Origin: Sphingobium jiangsuense
GTDB taxonomy: Bacteria; Pseudomonadota; Alphaproteobacteria; Sphingomonadales; Sphingomonadaceae
Length of the DNA stretch: 64,000 nt
NCBI RefSeq assembly: GCF_014196495.1
Contig: NZ_JACIDT010000010.1
Coordinates: forward strand, 1 to 64,000
Reading direction: 5' to 3'
Part shown: positions 38,598 to 47,869 of the stretch, piece after piece
Position numbering within the stretch: the first letter of the stretch is position 1
Layout: each line of letters opens with the position of its first letter
Program-made: the position numbers and the translations under genes
Notes under the pieces: generated by a model
Told to the model about the DNA's origin: nothing
Seen by the model: the letters and a program-made list of their open reading frames with translations, nothing else
Databases searched by the model: none

Positions 38598-38940
38598 TTG
38601 CCTGTCTCCCATCCTTATGTCTCCCAAAGCCCGCCTGTTTTGCGGTGCTCGTTATTCGATAAAGGCCATCAGTCTCGCCGGGCCGTTAGCGCAGGAGGCC
38701 GGGTCGGGAACGGCGCGTCCTTTGCGCAACCGGCTTTCCGTCCAGCCTTCGAACCCGACTATAGGCCGTGTCGATTGGGCGTCGATCCGCAGATAATTGA
38801 TAGTTATGTTCACCCGGCAAGACTAATGACACCGCCAAACCCCAATATCGGTATCATTTTGCTGCACAATGCGACGCGGCGCCGACGAAGAAGGATCGTC
38901 GGCGCCCGCCCGGAATTCTCGATAGGGTGCGAAGGGCGGG
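38598..38940. other. Intergenic region upstream of the TonB receptor
   Basis: About 340 bp with no supported gene. It contains AT-rich AGATAATTGATAGTTATGTTCACC (38792 to about 38815), part of which (ATGTTCACC) recurs at 29050. Probably the promoter of the receptor. Confidence 0.3.
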
Positions 38941-39822
38941 TCAATCCTGCCCGTTTGTCTTGAGCATCCAAAGATGATGGGGCGGGCTGGTTTCCCAGTG
39001 ACGGTGCGGCTCTTCCTTGCGGACCTGATCCATGTCCGCGACATATTCGAACCGCCCGCCCATGGGCGTGGCGAAGAAGCGGAATATGTTGGACCCGACC
39101 GTGTGACGGCCCAGCCGCCGGGTTTCCTTCCACCCCTGGCTGACCAGATGGTTGCCGCCTTCCACCACCTCGTCGAAATCGCGCACCTCGAAGGCGACAT
39201 GGTTGGTGCCCTTGCGGTCGGTGCGGTGGCAGAGGAAGAGCTGGTGATGATCCGTCTCGCCCTCGGCTTGCAGGAAGGTGCCGGTGGGCGCGATGGTCTC
39301 CACCGCCTTGAACCCCAGCCGCCCGGTGTAGAAGGCCACCGCCTCGTCCTTGCCCTGCTTCGGTATGTCGAGCGCGACATGGGCGATGCGCAGCGGGCGG
39401 GCGCGGCCATAGGTGCCGAGCCGGTCGTTCCAGCGCTCCACCTGTCCGAAGCTGTTGACCGGCCGCCGCTCCGCCGTGGGCGTTTCGACGCTTGCCAGCC
39501 GGAAGCCGATGACGAAGCCGGTTTCGTCGCTGGTCAGGAAGCCGCCGTCCGGCTCGTCCACGACCGCGCGGTCGCGTGCCATTTCCGCGCGGATCGCGGC
39601 GAGGGCCTGCGCCGTATCGACGCCCCAGACGATGCGGGCGATGCCGCTTTCCTCGCCTTCCCCGGCGGGATCGATGGCGATGACCTGCCCGGTGCCGGTG
39701 GCGAAGCGCGCGGCATGGCCGTCCGGCTCCAGCGGCCGCAAGCCGAAATCCGCGCAATAGCGGGCGGGGGCGTCGATATCGGCGACATGGTAGAGGACTT
39801 CCTCGGTCCTGATGATGGTCAT
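38941..39822 (-). CDS. VOC-family (type I extradiol) dioxygenase, paralogue of the 28070 gene
   Basis: A 293-residue protein with two VOC domains. The second domain keeps the metal ligands: His in IAHVALDIPKQGK, His in GTNHVAFEVRDF and Glu in GGRFEYVADMD. It is homologous throughout to the 28070-29017 protein (RIVWGVDTAQAL vs REIVWGVGDRAGL; ETSPPHHLWMLK vs HHIWTLK), so a duplication followed by divergence is likely. It would cleave a catechol-type ring. GGGAGAAGAGAG precedes the ATG at 39822. Confidence 0.85.
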   Translation of the reverse strand: MTIIRTEEVLYHVADIDAPARYCADFGLRPLEPDGHAARFATGTGQVIAIDPAGEGEESGIARIVWGVDTAQALAAIRAEMARDRAVVDEPDGGFLTSDETGFVIGFRLASVETPTAERRPVNSFGQVERWNDRLGTYGRARPLRIAHVALDIPKQGKDEAVAFYTGRLGFKAVETIAPTGTFLQAEGETDHHQLFLCHRTDRKGTNHVAFEVRDFDEVVEGGNHLVSQGWKETRRLGRHTVGSNIFRFFATPMGGRFEYVADMDQVRKEEPHRHWETSPPHHLWMLKTNGQD

Positions 39823-39973
39823 GGCTCTCTTCTCCCGGCCTTGATCTAGGCCATGGGGCGGGGGGTGGTGTCAATCCGGCCTTGTCCAGCGAGCGCAAAC
39901 CCTTTGTTCACGAAACGGGGCATTCCGCTCGCGCGCAATCCGATTAGCAGACAAGGGGAGAAGGAGATGAAAT

Positions 39974-40543
39974 ATGCGTTTGCCCGATCTGGATTTGACC
40001 ACCCTCACCGACCGGCAGAAGGAATTGCACGACCGCATCGCCGGAAAGCGCGGCCATGTGCGCGGGCCGTTCCTGCTGTGGCTGCGCAGCCCGGAACTGT
40101 GCGACAAGGTGGAGGCGCTCGGCGCCTTCCTCCGCTTCGATTCCGTGCTGCCGCTGCGCATCCGGGAACTCAGCATCCTCGTCACCGCGCGCTTCTGGGA
40201 TGCGCAATATAGCTGGGCGGCCCATGCGGAAAAGGCCGTCGCCGCCGGAGTGGACGCGCAGGCGGTCAAGGATCTGGCCGAGGGGCGGGTGCCTGCCTTC
40301 ACCAATGAGGACGAAACCGTTTTCTACAATTTCGCGATGGACCTGTTGCAGAACCACTTCGTCAGCGACGCAAATTTCGACGCCGCGCTCCGCGCCTTCG
40401 GGGAGCAGGGGATGATCGACATCATCGGCGCGATGGGCAATTTCTCGATGCTGGCGATGCTGCTCAACACCTTCCAGGTGCCGCTGCGCCCCGGCATCGA
40501 GGCGCCGTTCCCGGATATCGAGAATTTCGCCAAGGTGAAATGA
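39974..40543 (+). CDS. Carboxymuconolactone decarboxylase / AhpD-like protein
   Basis: A 189-residue helical protein of the CMD family. Seen are GKRGHVRGPFLLWLRSPELCDKVEALGAF, FDSVLPLRIRELSILVTARFW and AAHAEKAVAAGVD. The usual CxxH redox pair of AhpD is not evident; the position is occupied by FWDAQYSWAAH. In catabolic clusters such proteins act as decarboxylases or auxiliary enzymes on ring-cleavage products; the reaction is not determined. An AAGGAG ribosome binding site is present. Confidence 0.82.
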   Translation: MRLPDLDLTTLTDRQKELHDRIAGKRGHVRGPFLLWLRSPELCDKVEALGAFLRFDSVLPLRIRELSILVTARFWDAQYSWAAHAEKAVAAGVDAQAVKDLAEGRVPAFTNEDETVFYNFAMDLLQNHFVSDANFDAALRAFGEQGMIDIIGAMGNFSMLAMLLNTFQVPLRPGIEAPFPDIENFAKVK

Positions 40544-40567
40544 TGCGGGCGGCGTGGCGGCCCGGCA

Positions 40568-41974
40568 TCAGGCCGCCGCGCCCCGCATCGCCTCGCCCGC
40601 GTCGCGCGGCAGGCGCATATAGATGAGTGAGGCCGCCGCCATGAGGATGCTCACCGCCGCGAACGGCATCAGGAAGCTCGATGCGGTCAGCGCGCCGCCG
40701 CTGGTTTCCCGCCCCAGATGGATCAGCAGGCCACCCAGGCTCACCCCCATGGCCAGCCCCAGCTGTTGCAGCACCGACGCCATGGTGGCCGCGTCCGACA
40801 CCTCCGCATCGTCCAGCTCCGAATAGGCGAGCGAGTTGTTCGCGGTGAACTGCATCGACCGGCTGAGCCCGCCGGTGATCAGCACTGCGTACATCAGCAG
40901 CAGCGGCGTCGCGTTGCTGAACAGATAGGGGAAGAAGGCCGCCACCGACGCCGCCAGATTGCAGGCGATCAGCGCGTTGCGGAAGCCCAGCCAGCCGATG
41001 ACGCGCGGCGCGAAGGGCTTGGCGAGGATGACGCCGATGCTGTGGCCGATGATGATGCCGCCCGCTGCCAGCGGCGACCAGCCGAGGCCGATCTGGAAAT
41101 AGAGCGGCATCAGCAGCGGCCCCGCCCCGAACCCCAGCCGCACCACCGTCCCGGCGATCATGCTGAGGCGGAAGGTGGTGTAGCGGAACAGCTGGAGGTT
41201 CAGCACCGGCCGCTCCCGCCGCAGCGCATGGCGGATGTAGCCCGCCATCAGCAGCAGCGCGCCCGCCACCGCGCCTATCGAGAAATAGAGCGGCAGGCCC
41301 ACGCCGCTCAGCTCGATCGCGCCGATGAACAGGATCATCGCGCTGGCGGTCAGCACGAAGCCCTGCATGTCGAAGGTGCGGATGTTCCGGTCCTCCGCCG
41401 TTTCGGGCACCAGCAGGCGGATGGCGACGATCGCCAGCACCGACACCGGCAGGTTGATGAGGAAGATCCAGTGCCAGTTGGCGATCGACAGGATGAAGCC
41501 GGACAGCGGCGGCCCGATCAGCGGGCCGAGCAGCCCCGGTATGGTGAACCACGCCATCGCCGACACCAGATTTTCGCGCGGGGTGGAGCGCACGATGATC
41601 GTGCGCGCGACCGGCAGCATCAGCGCGCCGCCCAGCCCCTGAAGGAAGCGCGCGGCGACGAGCATGGCAAGGTTGGCGGAAAGCGCGCAGGCGAGCGACC
41701 CGGCCATGAAGATGCCGATCGCGATCATGTAGACGCGCCGTGCGCCGAACCGGTCGGACAGCCAGCCGCTCGCCGGGATGAACATGGCAAGCGCCAGTAC
41801 ATAGGTGGTGAGCGCCAGCTTCAACTCTTCCGGCGGAATGCCGAATTCGCGCGACAGTGTGGGCAGGGCGGTCGCCAGCGAGGTGCTGTCGATGAACTCC
41901 ATCAGCAATCCGCCCGCCACCGCGATGGAGGTCAGCCGCGAGCGCAGCGGGGAAGGGGAAGACGGTGCGGACAT
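40568..41974 (-). CDS. DHA2-type MFS transporter (14-TM)
   Basis: A 468-residue inner-membrane transporter of the DHA2 drug:H+ antiporter group, with motif A GWLSDRFGARRVYM, motif C-like PGLLGPLIGPPLSGFIL and about 14 hydrophobic segments. It could export toxic intermediates or move aromatic acids. The frame is open from 42130, but the ATG at 41974 (MSAPSSPSPLRSRL) fits the family start; 42079-42130 overlaps the next gene and is not used. Confidence 0.85.
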   Translation of the reverse strand: MSAPSSPSPLRSRLTSIAVAGGLLMEFIDSTSLATALPTLSREFGIPPEELKLALTTYVLALAMFIPASGWLSDRFGARRVYMIAIGIFMAGSLACALSANLAMLVAARFLQGLGGALMLPVARTIIVRSTPRENLVSAMAWFTIPGLLGPLIGPPLSGFILSIANWHWIFLINLPVSVLAIVAIRLLVPETAEDRNIRTFDMQGFVLTASAMILFIGAIELSGVGLPLYFSIGAVAGALLLMAGYIRHALRRERPVLNLQLFRYTTFRLSMIAGTVVRLGFGAGPLLMPLYFQIGLGWSPLAAGGIIIGHSIGVILAKPFAPRVIGWLGFRNALIACNLAASVAAFFPYLFSNATPLLLMYAVLITGGLSRSMQFTANNSLAYSELDDAEVSDAATMASVLQQLGLAMGVSLGGLLIHLGRETSGGALTASSFLMPFAAVSILMAAASLIYMRLPRDAGEAMRGAAA

Positions 41975-42078
41975 GGCGGGCCCTATACGCAAAAAGGACA
42001 GGGAACGATAATGCGTTCCCTGCCGTCGGGTGGCGGAGCGGGCATGGCCGTGCCCGGCATGGTGGTCATCGCGGGCGC

Positions 42079-43116
42079 TCAGTCCACGGCGATGCCCAGC
42101 GCGGCGGCGGTCTGGCTGATATCCCCCCAAAGTTTGGGCGCGACGACGATGCCCTTTTGCGCCCGCTCGGCCGCCGCCGCCGCGCCCCGTTCGCCGGGGG
42201 CGAGCACCGGCACTGCCTCGTCGGCGCGGGGCAGGGCATGGAGCGCGCCGACCGCCTCCGACACGGCGGCGCGGAAGGCCGCGACGTCCCCGAAGGCGGC
42301 GGGATCAACGGCGATCAGCGCAGCGTTCTGGCGATGCTTCTTCGCGCCCTCCGCCCTGGCGTGGAAGGGAGCGAAGGTCGGTACGCCCGCCAGCACGCCG
42401 GTCAGTATCTCGAACATGAAGGACATGCCCGATCCCTTGGGCCCGGCCATCGGCGTCGGGATCGCGGCGAGGGCGGGATCGGTCGTCGGCTCGCCCGCCT
42501 CGGTCAGCGCCGCGCCTCCGGGCAGCGGCAGGCCCTTCGCCTTGTACTGCTTGATGCGGCCGAGCGCGATGGTCGCGGTCGCCATGTCGAGCAGCACGGC
42601 GCCCTTTTCGGAGGGCGCGGCGATGGTGAGCGGGCTGGTCGCGACGGCGGCGCCCTTCACCCCGGCATAGCCCATGTTCGGCATGCCCGCGCAGATGCCG
42701 ATGCCGACCATCCCCGCTTTCGCGATGCGCTCCGCATAATAGCCGATCGCGCAGATATGCGTCGTCATCGCCACCGACGCCCAGCAGGTGCCGGTTTCGC
42801 GCGCGACGGCGATCGCCTCGTCGGCGGCGCGGGTCATCGCCACCGGCCCGGCCGCGCGGTCCGCATGGATGGCGAGCACCGCCGCGCGGGGGCGCTCCAC
42901 CCGGATGGCGGGCGCGGCCTTGACGATGCCCTTGTCGATCCACTCCATCGTCGGCACCAGGCGGGTGATGCCGTGGGAATCGACGCCGCGCAGGCTGGCC
43001 CAGACCAGCACCTCGGCCATGGTCGCGGCATCCTGTTCGGGCATGCCCTTGGCCGCCAGCATCTTCGCGGCGAGGGCCCGGAGCGCGTCGGCGCCGATGG
43101 TCTTGCGTTCGGACAT
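42079..43116 (-). CDS. Ldh_2 family (malate/L-lactate type) NAD(P)-dependent dehydrogenase
   Basis: A 345-residue protein of the Ldh_2 fold, found in malate, L-lactate, ureidoglycolate and 2-hydroxy-acid dehydrogenases. The active-site segment ASLRGVDSHGITRLVP and the conserved MTTHICAIGYYAERIAKAGM, SPLTIAAP and LDMATATIALGRI are present. It would oxidise or reduce a 2-hydroxy acid. Last gene of a minus-strand operon (hydrolase, two aldehyde dehydrogenases, this gene), 26 bp after the aldehyde dehydrogenase. Confidence 0.88.
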   Translation of the reverse strand: MSERKTIGADALRALAAKMLAAKGMPEQDAATMAEVLVWASLRGVDSHGITRLVPTMEWIDKGIVKAAPAIRVERPRAAVLAIHADRAAGPVAMTRAADEAIAVARETGTCWASVAMTTHICAIGYYAERIAKAGMVGIGICAGMPNMGYAGVKGAAVATSPLTIAAPSEKGAVLLDMATATIALGRIKQYKAKGLPLPGGAALTEAGEPTTDPALAAIPTPMAGPKGSGMSFMFEILTGVLAGVPTFAPFHARAEGAKKHRQNAALIAVDPAAFGDVAAFRAAVSEAVGALHALPRADEAVPVLAPGERGAAAAAERAQKGIVVAPKLWGDISQTAAALGIAVD

Positions 43117-43142
43117 GAAAATTCTCCGTTGGAAAGGATGGC

Positions 43143-44585
43143 TCAGCCGGCGGCGGTGTAGGCCGTCTTGACGCTGGTGTAGAATTCGGCGGCGTAGCGG
43201 CCCTGTTCGCGCGGGCCGTAGCTCGACCCCCGGCGGCCGCCGAAGGGCGCGTGATAATCGACGCCCGCCGTGGGCAGGTTCACCATCACCATGCCCGCAT
43301 TGCTGTTACGCTTGTAATGGCTCGCATATTTGAGGCTGGTGGTGCAGATGCCCGACGACAGGCCGAATTCCGTGTCGTTGGCGACGGCGAGGGCTTCCTC
43401 ATAATCCTTCACCCGGATCACGGCGGCGAAGGGGCCGAAGGTCTCCTCCCGCGCGATTCTCATGTCGCTGGAAACGTCGGTGAACAGCACCGGCGTCATG
43501 TAGAAGCCGGGCGTGCGCGCCTGCGTGCGCTCGCCTCCGAAGGCGAGCGTCGCGCCCGCCTCGCGGCCGAGGCGCACATAGTCGAGATTGCTGTCGAGCT
43601 GGCCTTCGCTGACCACCGGGCCGACGATCGTGTCCGGGTCGAGCGCATGGCCGACCTTCATCGCGGAGAGCTTCTCGATCGCGGCGGCGACGAAGCGATC
43701 GTGAATGCCTTCGGCCACGATCAGCCGCTCCGGGCTGGTGCAGCGCTGGCCGGTCGAGAGATAGGCGCCGTTCACTGCCACGTCGACCGCGACGACGAGG
43801 TCGGCGTCGTCCAGCACGATCAGCGGGTTCTTGCCGCCCATTTCGAGCTGCACCTTCTTCATCGGGCTGGCCGCGACGCAGGCCGCCGCGACCGAACGGC
43901 CGGTGCCGACCGAGCCGGTGAAGCTGATCGCGTCGATGCCGGGGTGGGATGTCAGCGCAGTGCCGACGACCCGGCCCTTGCCGAAGACGAGGTTGAACAC
44001 GCCAGCGGGCACGCCCGCCTCCACCAATATCCGCGCCAGCGCATAGGAGGAGGCCGGGACCATTTCGGCGGGCTTGAACACGACGCAATTGCCGAAGGCG
44101 AGCGCCGGGGCGATCTTCCACGCGGGGATGGCGATGGGGAAGTTCCACGGCGCGATGATGCCGACCACGCCCACAGGCTCGCGGGTGATCTCCACGTCCA
44201 CGCCGTCGCGGATCGAGGGCAGTTTCTCGCCGCCCAGGCGCAGGGCCTCCCCGGCGAAGAAGCCGAAGACATGGGCGGCGCGCACGACCTCGCCGATCGC
44301 CTCCGCGATGGGCTTGCCTTCCTCGCGGGCGAGCAGCGTGCCCAGTTCCTCGCGCCGCGCCATGATCGCGTCGGACGCGCGGCGCAATATGTCGTGGCGC
44401 AGCTGGATGTTGCTGCGCGCCCAACCGTGCTTCGCGGCCAGCGCGGCCTCGATCGCCGCATTGACCAGCGCTTCGTCGCCGGTCGGGAATTCCCCGACGA
44501 TCTCGCCGGTGTCGGACGGGTTGATATCGGGGACGAGATCCGTCCCCGCGATCCACTCGCCGCCGATCAGGTGATGCCCCTTCAT
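43143..44585 (-). CDS. Aldehyde dehydrogenase (2-oxoglutarate-semialdehyde-dehydrogenase-like)
   Basis: A 480-residue NAD(P)-dependent aldehyde dehydrogenase. The catalytic Cys282 lies in TGQRCTSPERL and the general-base Glu248 in QLEMGGKNPL; the cofactor segment SFTGSVGTGR and the PWNFPIAIPAWK motif are typical. The closest type is alpha-ketoglutaric semialdehyde or vanillin-like dehydrogenase. It lies 3 bp after the second aldehyde dehydrogenase gene and belongs to one operon with it. In the pathway it would oxidise an aldehyde from ring cleavage to an acid. Confidence 0.9.
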   Translation of the reverse strand: MKGHHLIGGEWIAGTDLVPDINPSDTGEIVGEFPTGDEALVNAAIEAALAAKHGWARSNIQLRHDILRRASDAIMARREELGTLLAREEGKPIAEAIGEVVRAAHVFGFFAGEALRLGGEKLPSIRDGVDVEITREPVGVVGIIAPWNFPIAIPAWKIAPALAFGNCVVFKPAEMVPASSYALARILVEAGVPAGVFNLVFGKGRVVGTALTSHPGIDAISFTGSVGTGRSVAAACVAASPMKKVQLEMGGKNPLIVLDDADLVVAVDVAVNGAYLSTGQRCTSPERLIVAEGIHDRFVAAAIEKLSAMKVGHALDPDTIVGPVVSEGQLDSNLDYVRLGREAGATLAFGGERTQARTPGFYMTPVLFTDVSSDMRIAREETFGPFAAVIRVKDYEEALAVANDTEFGLSSGICTTSLKYASHYKRNSNAGMVMVNLPTAGVDYHAPFGGRRGSSYGPREQGRYAAEFYTSVKTAYTAAG

Positions 44586-44588
44586 CGT

Positions 44589-46028
44589 TTACCTCAGCCT
44601 GTGCGAGATGCGCTTGGTGACGAGATAGGCGTCGAGCGCCTCGGCCCCGCCTTCGCGGCCATGTCCGCTTTCCTTGACCCCGCCGGAGGGGGCCTCGCTC
44701 ACCGACCCGCCGGTGTGGTTGATCGAGAGGATGCCCGCTTCCAGCCGCCGGCCGAGGTCCGCCGCCGTCGCCGCGCTCTCGGTGAAGCCGTAGGCTGCAA
44801 GGCCATAGGGCAGGCTGTTGGCGATGGCGAAGGCGTCCTCGATGTCGGAAAAGGCGACGACCGGCGCGACCGGGCCGAACGGTTCCTCCTTCATGATGCG
44901 CGCATCGAGCGGCACATCGCGCAGCACGGTGGGCGCGTAGAAATTGCCCGTCTCGCCGATGCGATGCCCGCCGGTGGTCAGCGTCGCGCCCGCCCGCACC
45001 GCGTCCTGCACCAACTCGTCGACGGCGGCGAGGCGGCGGGCATTGGCGAGTGGACCCATCTGCACGCCGTCCTTCAGTCCGTTGCCGACCTTCACCGCCT
45101 TCGCGGCCTCGGTCAGCGCCTCGACGAAGCGCTCATAGAGGCTTTCATGCACGATGAAGCGGCTGGGCGAGGTGCAGACCTGCCCGGCATTGACGAACTT
45201 GCCCGCCGCGCAGGCCTTTGCGGCCTTCACCGGATCGGCATCGGCGCAGATGATCACCGGGGCATGGCCGCCCAGCTCCATCAGCGTCGGCTTCATTTGC
45301 GCGGCGGCCATGGCGGCGAGCTGCTTGCCGACCGGGATCGAGCCGGTGAAGGCGACCAGCCGGATGATGGGCGAGGCGATGAGATGTTCCGAAATCGTCG
45401 GCGGATTGCCGAAGACGAGGTTGACGACGCCCTTGGGCACGCCCGCCTCGACAAGGCATTCGACGATGGCGACCGCCGTGGCGGGGGTTTCCTCCGAGGG
45501 CTTGAGCACCACCGAGCAGCCCGCCGACAATGCTGCGGCAAGCTTGCGCATCGGCGATCCGGCCGGGAAGTTCCACGGCACGAACGCCGCGACCGGGCCG
45601 ATGGGCTGGCGGATGACGGAAAGCTGCGTGTCCGGGTCGGTCGGGATGATGCGGCCATAGGCGCGGCGGGATTCCTCCGCGTCCCATTCCAGCGTGCCCG
45701 CGACGCGCTGCGCCTCGCCGGTCGCTTCCTTGATCGGCTTGCCCTGTTCCAGCGTCATCGCCTCGCCGACACGCGGCGCACGCTCGCGCAGCAGGCGCGC
45801 GGCGGTGCGCAGGATGCGGGCGCGCTCCGCCACAGGCGTGTCGCGCCACACGGGGAAGGCGCGCTCGGCGGCGGCGAGCGCGGCGTCGAGATCGGCGATG
45901 GTCGCGTGCGGAACCGTGCCGATCGTCTCGCCGGTGACGGGATTGACGACGGGAGAGCTCTCGGTGCCGCTGCCTTTCGTCCATTCCCCGTCGATCAGCA
46001 GGCGGATTTCGGGATAGGAAACGCTCAT
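44589..46028 (-). CDS. Aldehyde dehydrogenase (succinate-semialdehyde-dehydrogenase-like)
   Basis: A 479-residue NAD(P)-dependent aldehyde dehydrogenase. The catalytic Cys285 is in NAGQVCTSPSRF and Glu251 in LMELGGHAPVI; FTGSIPVGKQL and PWNFPAGSPMRK are also seen. The type is that of succinate-semialdehyde/GABA-associated dehydrogenase (GabD-like). The ATG at 46028 overlaps the stop of the hydrolase gene (ATGA), so the two are coupled. A longer frame to 46100 is open but lies in the hydrolase. Confidence 0.9.
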   Translation of the reverse strand: MSVSYPEIRLLIDGEWTKGSGTESSPVVNPVTGETIGTVPHATIADLDAALAAAERAFPVWRDTPVAERARILRTAARLLRERAPRVGEAMTLEQGKPIKEATGEAQRVAGTLEWDAEESRRAYGRIIPTDPDTQLSVIRQPIGPVAAFVPWNFPAGSPMRKLAAALSAGCSVVLKPSEETPATAVAIVECLVEAGVPKGVVNLVFGNPPTISEHLIASPIIRLVAFTGSIPVGKQLAAMAAAQMKPTLMELGGHAPVIICADADPVKAAKACAAGKFVNAGQVCTSPSRFIVHESLYERFVEALTEAAKAVKVGNGLKDGVQMGPLANARRLAAVDELVQDAVRAGATLTTGGHRIGETGNFYAPTVLRDVPLDARIMKEEPFGPVAPVVAFSDIEDAFAIANSLPYGLAAYGFTESAATAADLGRRLEAGILSINHTGGSVSEAPSGGVKESGHGREGGAEALDAYLVTKRISHRLR

Positions 46029-46807
46029 GCCGCCATCTCCGGGTAGATGGTCAGCAGCGCCCGGTGCACCACATGGTTGAACACGTCCGGCATCTCCCAA
46101 TACATTGAATGCGGGCCGTTGGGGACGATGGTGAGGTGCGATCCGGGCAGCTTTTCATGGGCGCGCCGGACGGTGGAGTTCCACAGCACCGCGTCGCGCT
46201 CCCCGGCGATGAAGTGCAGCTTCGGGGCGATCGCCTGCACCTGCTCCAGCGAGGGGCCTTCCGCCGACAGGTTGCGCAGATCCTGCATCGTTGCATGGTT
46301 GAACGTGCCCATCTGCCTGAACAGGAAGGTTTCGGCCGGGCGGCCCGACTGGAATTCCTTCGTCAGCAGCCGGTCGATCACCGGCAGCTTTTCCGCCTCG
46401 GCACGATTGGCGGCGGCCAGCTGCTTCAGCTCCGGGTCGGAAATGCCGCCCAGCGAATGGGCGAGCAGCACGCCGGACACGCGTTCGGGCTGCTCCACCG
46501 CGATGCGCAGCGCCGGGCTGGCGCCGATCGACTGGCCGAGAATGGCGCAGGGGCCGACGCCGCTATGGTCGAGCACGGCGGCGATATCGGCGGTGAAATC
46601 GCGCGCATCCGGGCCGCCCTCCACCGGATCGCTGTTGCCGAAGCCGCGCAGGTCGATCGTCAGCACCGTGAACCAGCGCGACAGATAGGCGGTCTGGCGC
46701 CACCAGGCGGTATGATGCCCGCCCGACCCGTGGACGAACAGGATGGCGGGGCCGGTGCCGTGGCTTTCATAATAGATATTGACACCACTCGCATTGGTAT
46801 AGGGCAT
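46025..46807 (-). CDS. Alpha/beta hydrolase, meta-cleavage-product hydrolase-like
   Basis: A 260-residue alpha/beta hydrolase. The triad is Ser93 in GQSIG, Asp205 in AGERDAVLW and His233 in NGPHSMYW; the oxyanion segment is FVHGSGGHHTAW. In an aromatic cluster a BphD/MhpC-type C-C hydrolase for ring-cleavage products, or an ester/lactone hydrolase, is likely. The ATG at 46807 follows AGGAGAG; it is the first gene of a four-gene minus operon, and the next start overlaps its stop. Confidence 0.85.
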   Translation of the reverse strand: MPYTNASGVNIYYESHGTGPAILFVHGSGGHHTAWWRQTAYLSRWFTVLTIDLRGFGNSDPVEGGPDARDFTADIAAVLDHSGVGPCAILGQSIGASPALRIAVEQPERVSGVLLAHSLGGISDPELKQLAAANRAEAEKLPVIDRLLTKEFQSGRPAETFLFRQMGTFNHATMQDLRNLSAEGPSLEQVQAIAPKLHFIAGERDAVLWNSTVRRAHEKLPGSHLTIVPNGPHSMYWEMPDVFNHVVHRALLTIYPEMAA

Positions 46808-46916
46808 GAATCTCTCCTGATCCGCAGGTCCGGCGCGGACTTGATGACGCATAATGTCTAGTCGCCGGGATCGCGAAAGGGGAGAGCGCGGACTGTAAAA
46901 GCAGTTTTGCCTATTT

Positions 46917-46943
46917 GTAACCAAAGGACAGGAAACTGGTTAC
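46917..46943. promoter_or_regulatory. GTAACCA-N13-TGGTTAC operator-like dyad
   Basis: The perfect 7-bp inverted repeats GTAACCA (46917-46923) and TGGTTAC (46937-46943) lie two helical turns apart in the divergent region between the hydrolase operon (minus) and the FAH operon (plus). Such spacing fits a dimeric repressor or activator site controlling both operons. Confidence 0.5.
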
Positions 46944-47033
46944 GCTGGTGCAACCAACTGTCCACCCGGCGGCCGCTATACAGGCCCGCCCGCCCGACCT
47001 ATCCAGAAGGCTGCGAGGAAAGGAGCATTCGGG

Positions 47034-47831
47034 ATGAAGCTGTGTCGGGTGGCCGGTGCGTCCGGCCCTGTTTACGGCATTGTGAAGGAAGAAGACGAGG
47101 TGGTCGCCCTTGCCGGCGATCCCTTCGGCGCGCATGGCGAGGGCGAGGTGATCGGGCGGCTGGCCGACCTTACCCTGCTTCCGCCAGTGATACCCAATGT
47201 CTTTTACGCGGCGGGCCTCAACTTCTATCATCATATCGAGGAGGCGCGGCGCAAGGGCAACATGAAGGCGGTGGTTCCGCAGCGCCCGGATATCGGCCAC
47301 CGCGCCAATAATGCGCTGGTCGGCCATGGCGCCGATATCGTCCGTCCCGCCGATTTCGAAGGGCGCCTCGAATATGAGGGCGAGATCGTCGCCGTGGTGG
47401 GCAAGACGCTGCGCCGCGCCAGCCGCGAGGAGGCGAGTGACGCCATTTTCGGCTGGACGCTGGGCAATGACGTCAGCGCGCGCGAATGGCAGCATGGCGA
47501 CCGCACCATGTGGCGCGGCAAGAACAGCGACAGCTTCAAGCCGATGGGCCCGTGGATCGACACCGACGCGCAGCCGATGGGCGAGGACCTGTCCGTCATC
47601 ATCAACGGCGTGGTGGACAGCGACTATCGGCTGGATGGCATGATCTACGACGCCGAGGATTTCATCGTTGAAATCACCCGATATATCACGCTCACGCCGG
47701 GCGACATGATCTGGCTGGGCACCGACCGCACCGCCGGAATGCAGGTGGGCGACCTGGTGGAGGTACATGTTCCCTGCCTCGGCACGCTGTCGAACCGGGT
47801 TGTTCATGAAATATTACATGATATATCTTAA
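47034..47831 (+). CDS. Fumarylacetoacetate hydrolase (FAH) family protein
   Basis: A 265-residue protein with the FAH fold. Metal-binding acidic residues are in FEGRLEYEGEIVAVVGK and the catalytic/phosphate region in GNDVSAREWQHGDRTM and KNSDSFKPMGPW. FAH relatives hydrolyse acylpyruvates, decarboxylate oxaloacetate or hydrate 2-oxo-pent-4-enoates, typical late steps of meta-cleavage pathways. It starts a plus-strand operon (FAH, VOC, HbpS-like, MetE-like) divergent from the hydrolase operon. Confidence 0.88.
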   Translation: MKLCRVAGASGPVYGIVKEEDEVVALAGDPFGAHGEGEVIGRLADLTLLPPVIPNVFYAAGLNFYHHIEEARRKGNMKAVVPQRPDIGHRANNALVGHGADIVRPADFEGRLEYEGEIVAVVGKTLRRASREEASDAIFGWTLGNDVSAREWQHGDRTMWRGKNSDSFKPMGPWIDTDAQPMGEDLSVIINGVVDSDYRLDGMIYDAEDFIVEITRYITLTPGDMIWLGTDRTAGMQVGDLVEVHVPCLGTLSNRVVHEILHDIS

Positions 47832-47869
47832 TTGATTTCAGATATATTCCTATCAGGAGAGCACAGCCC

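Noticed and set aside
40568-42130. Longer MFS protein starting at 42130
   Set aside because: The extra N-terminal part would overlap the Ldh gene and has non-family Arg/His-rich composition; the ATG at 41974 gives the usual start.
43251-46046. Long plus-strand frame opposite the two aldehyde dehydrogenases
   Set aside because: Shadow of two well-supported dehydrogenases with catalytic Cys and Glu; no recognisable domain in the plus frame.
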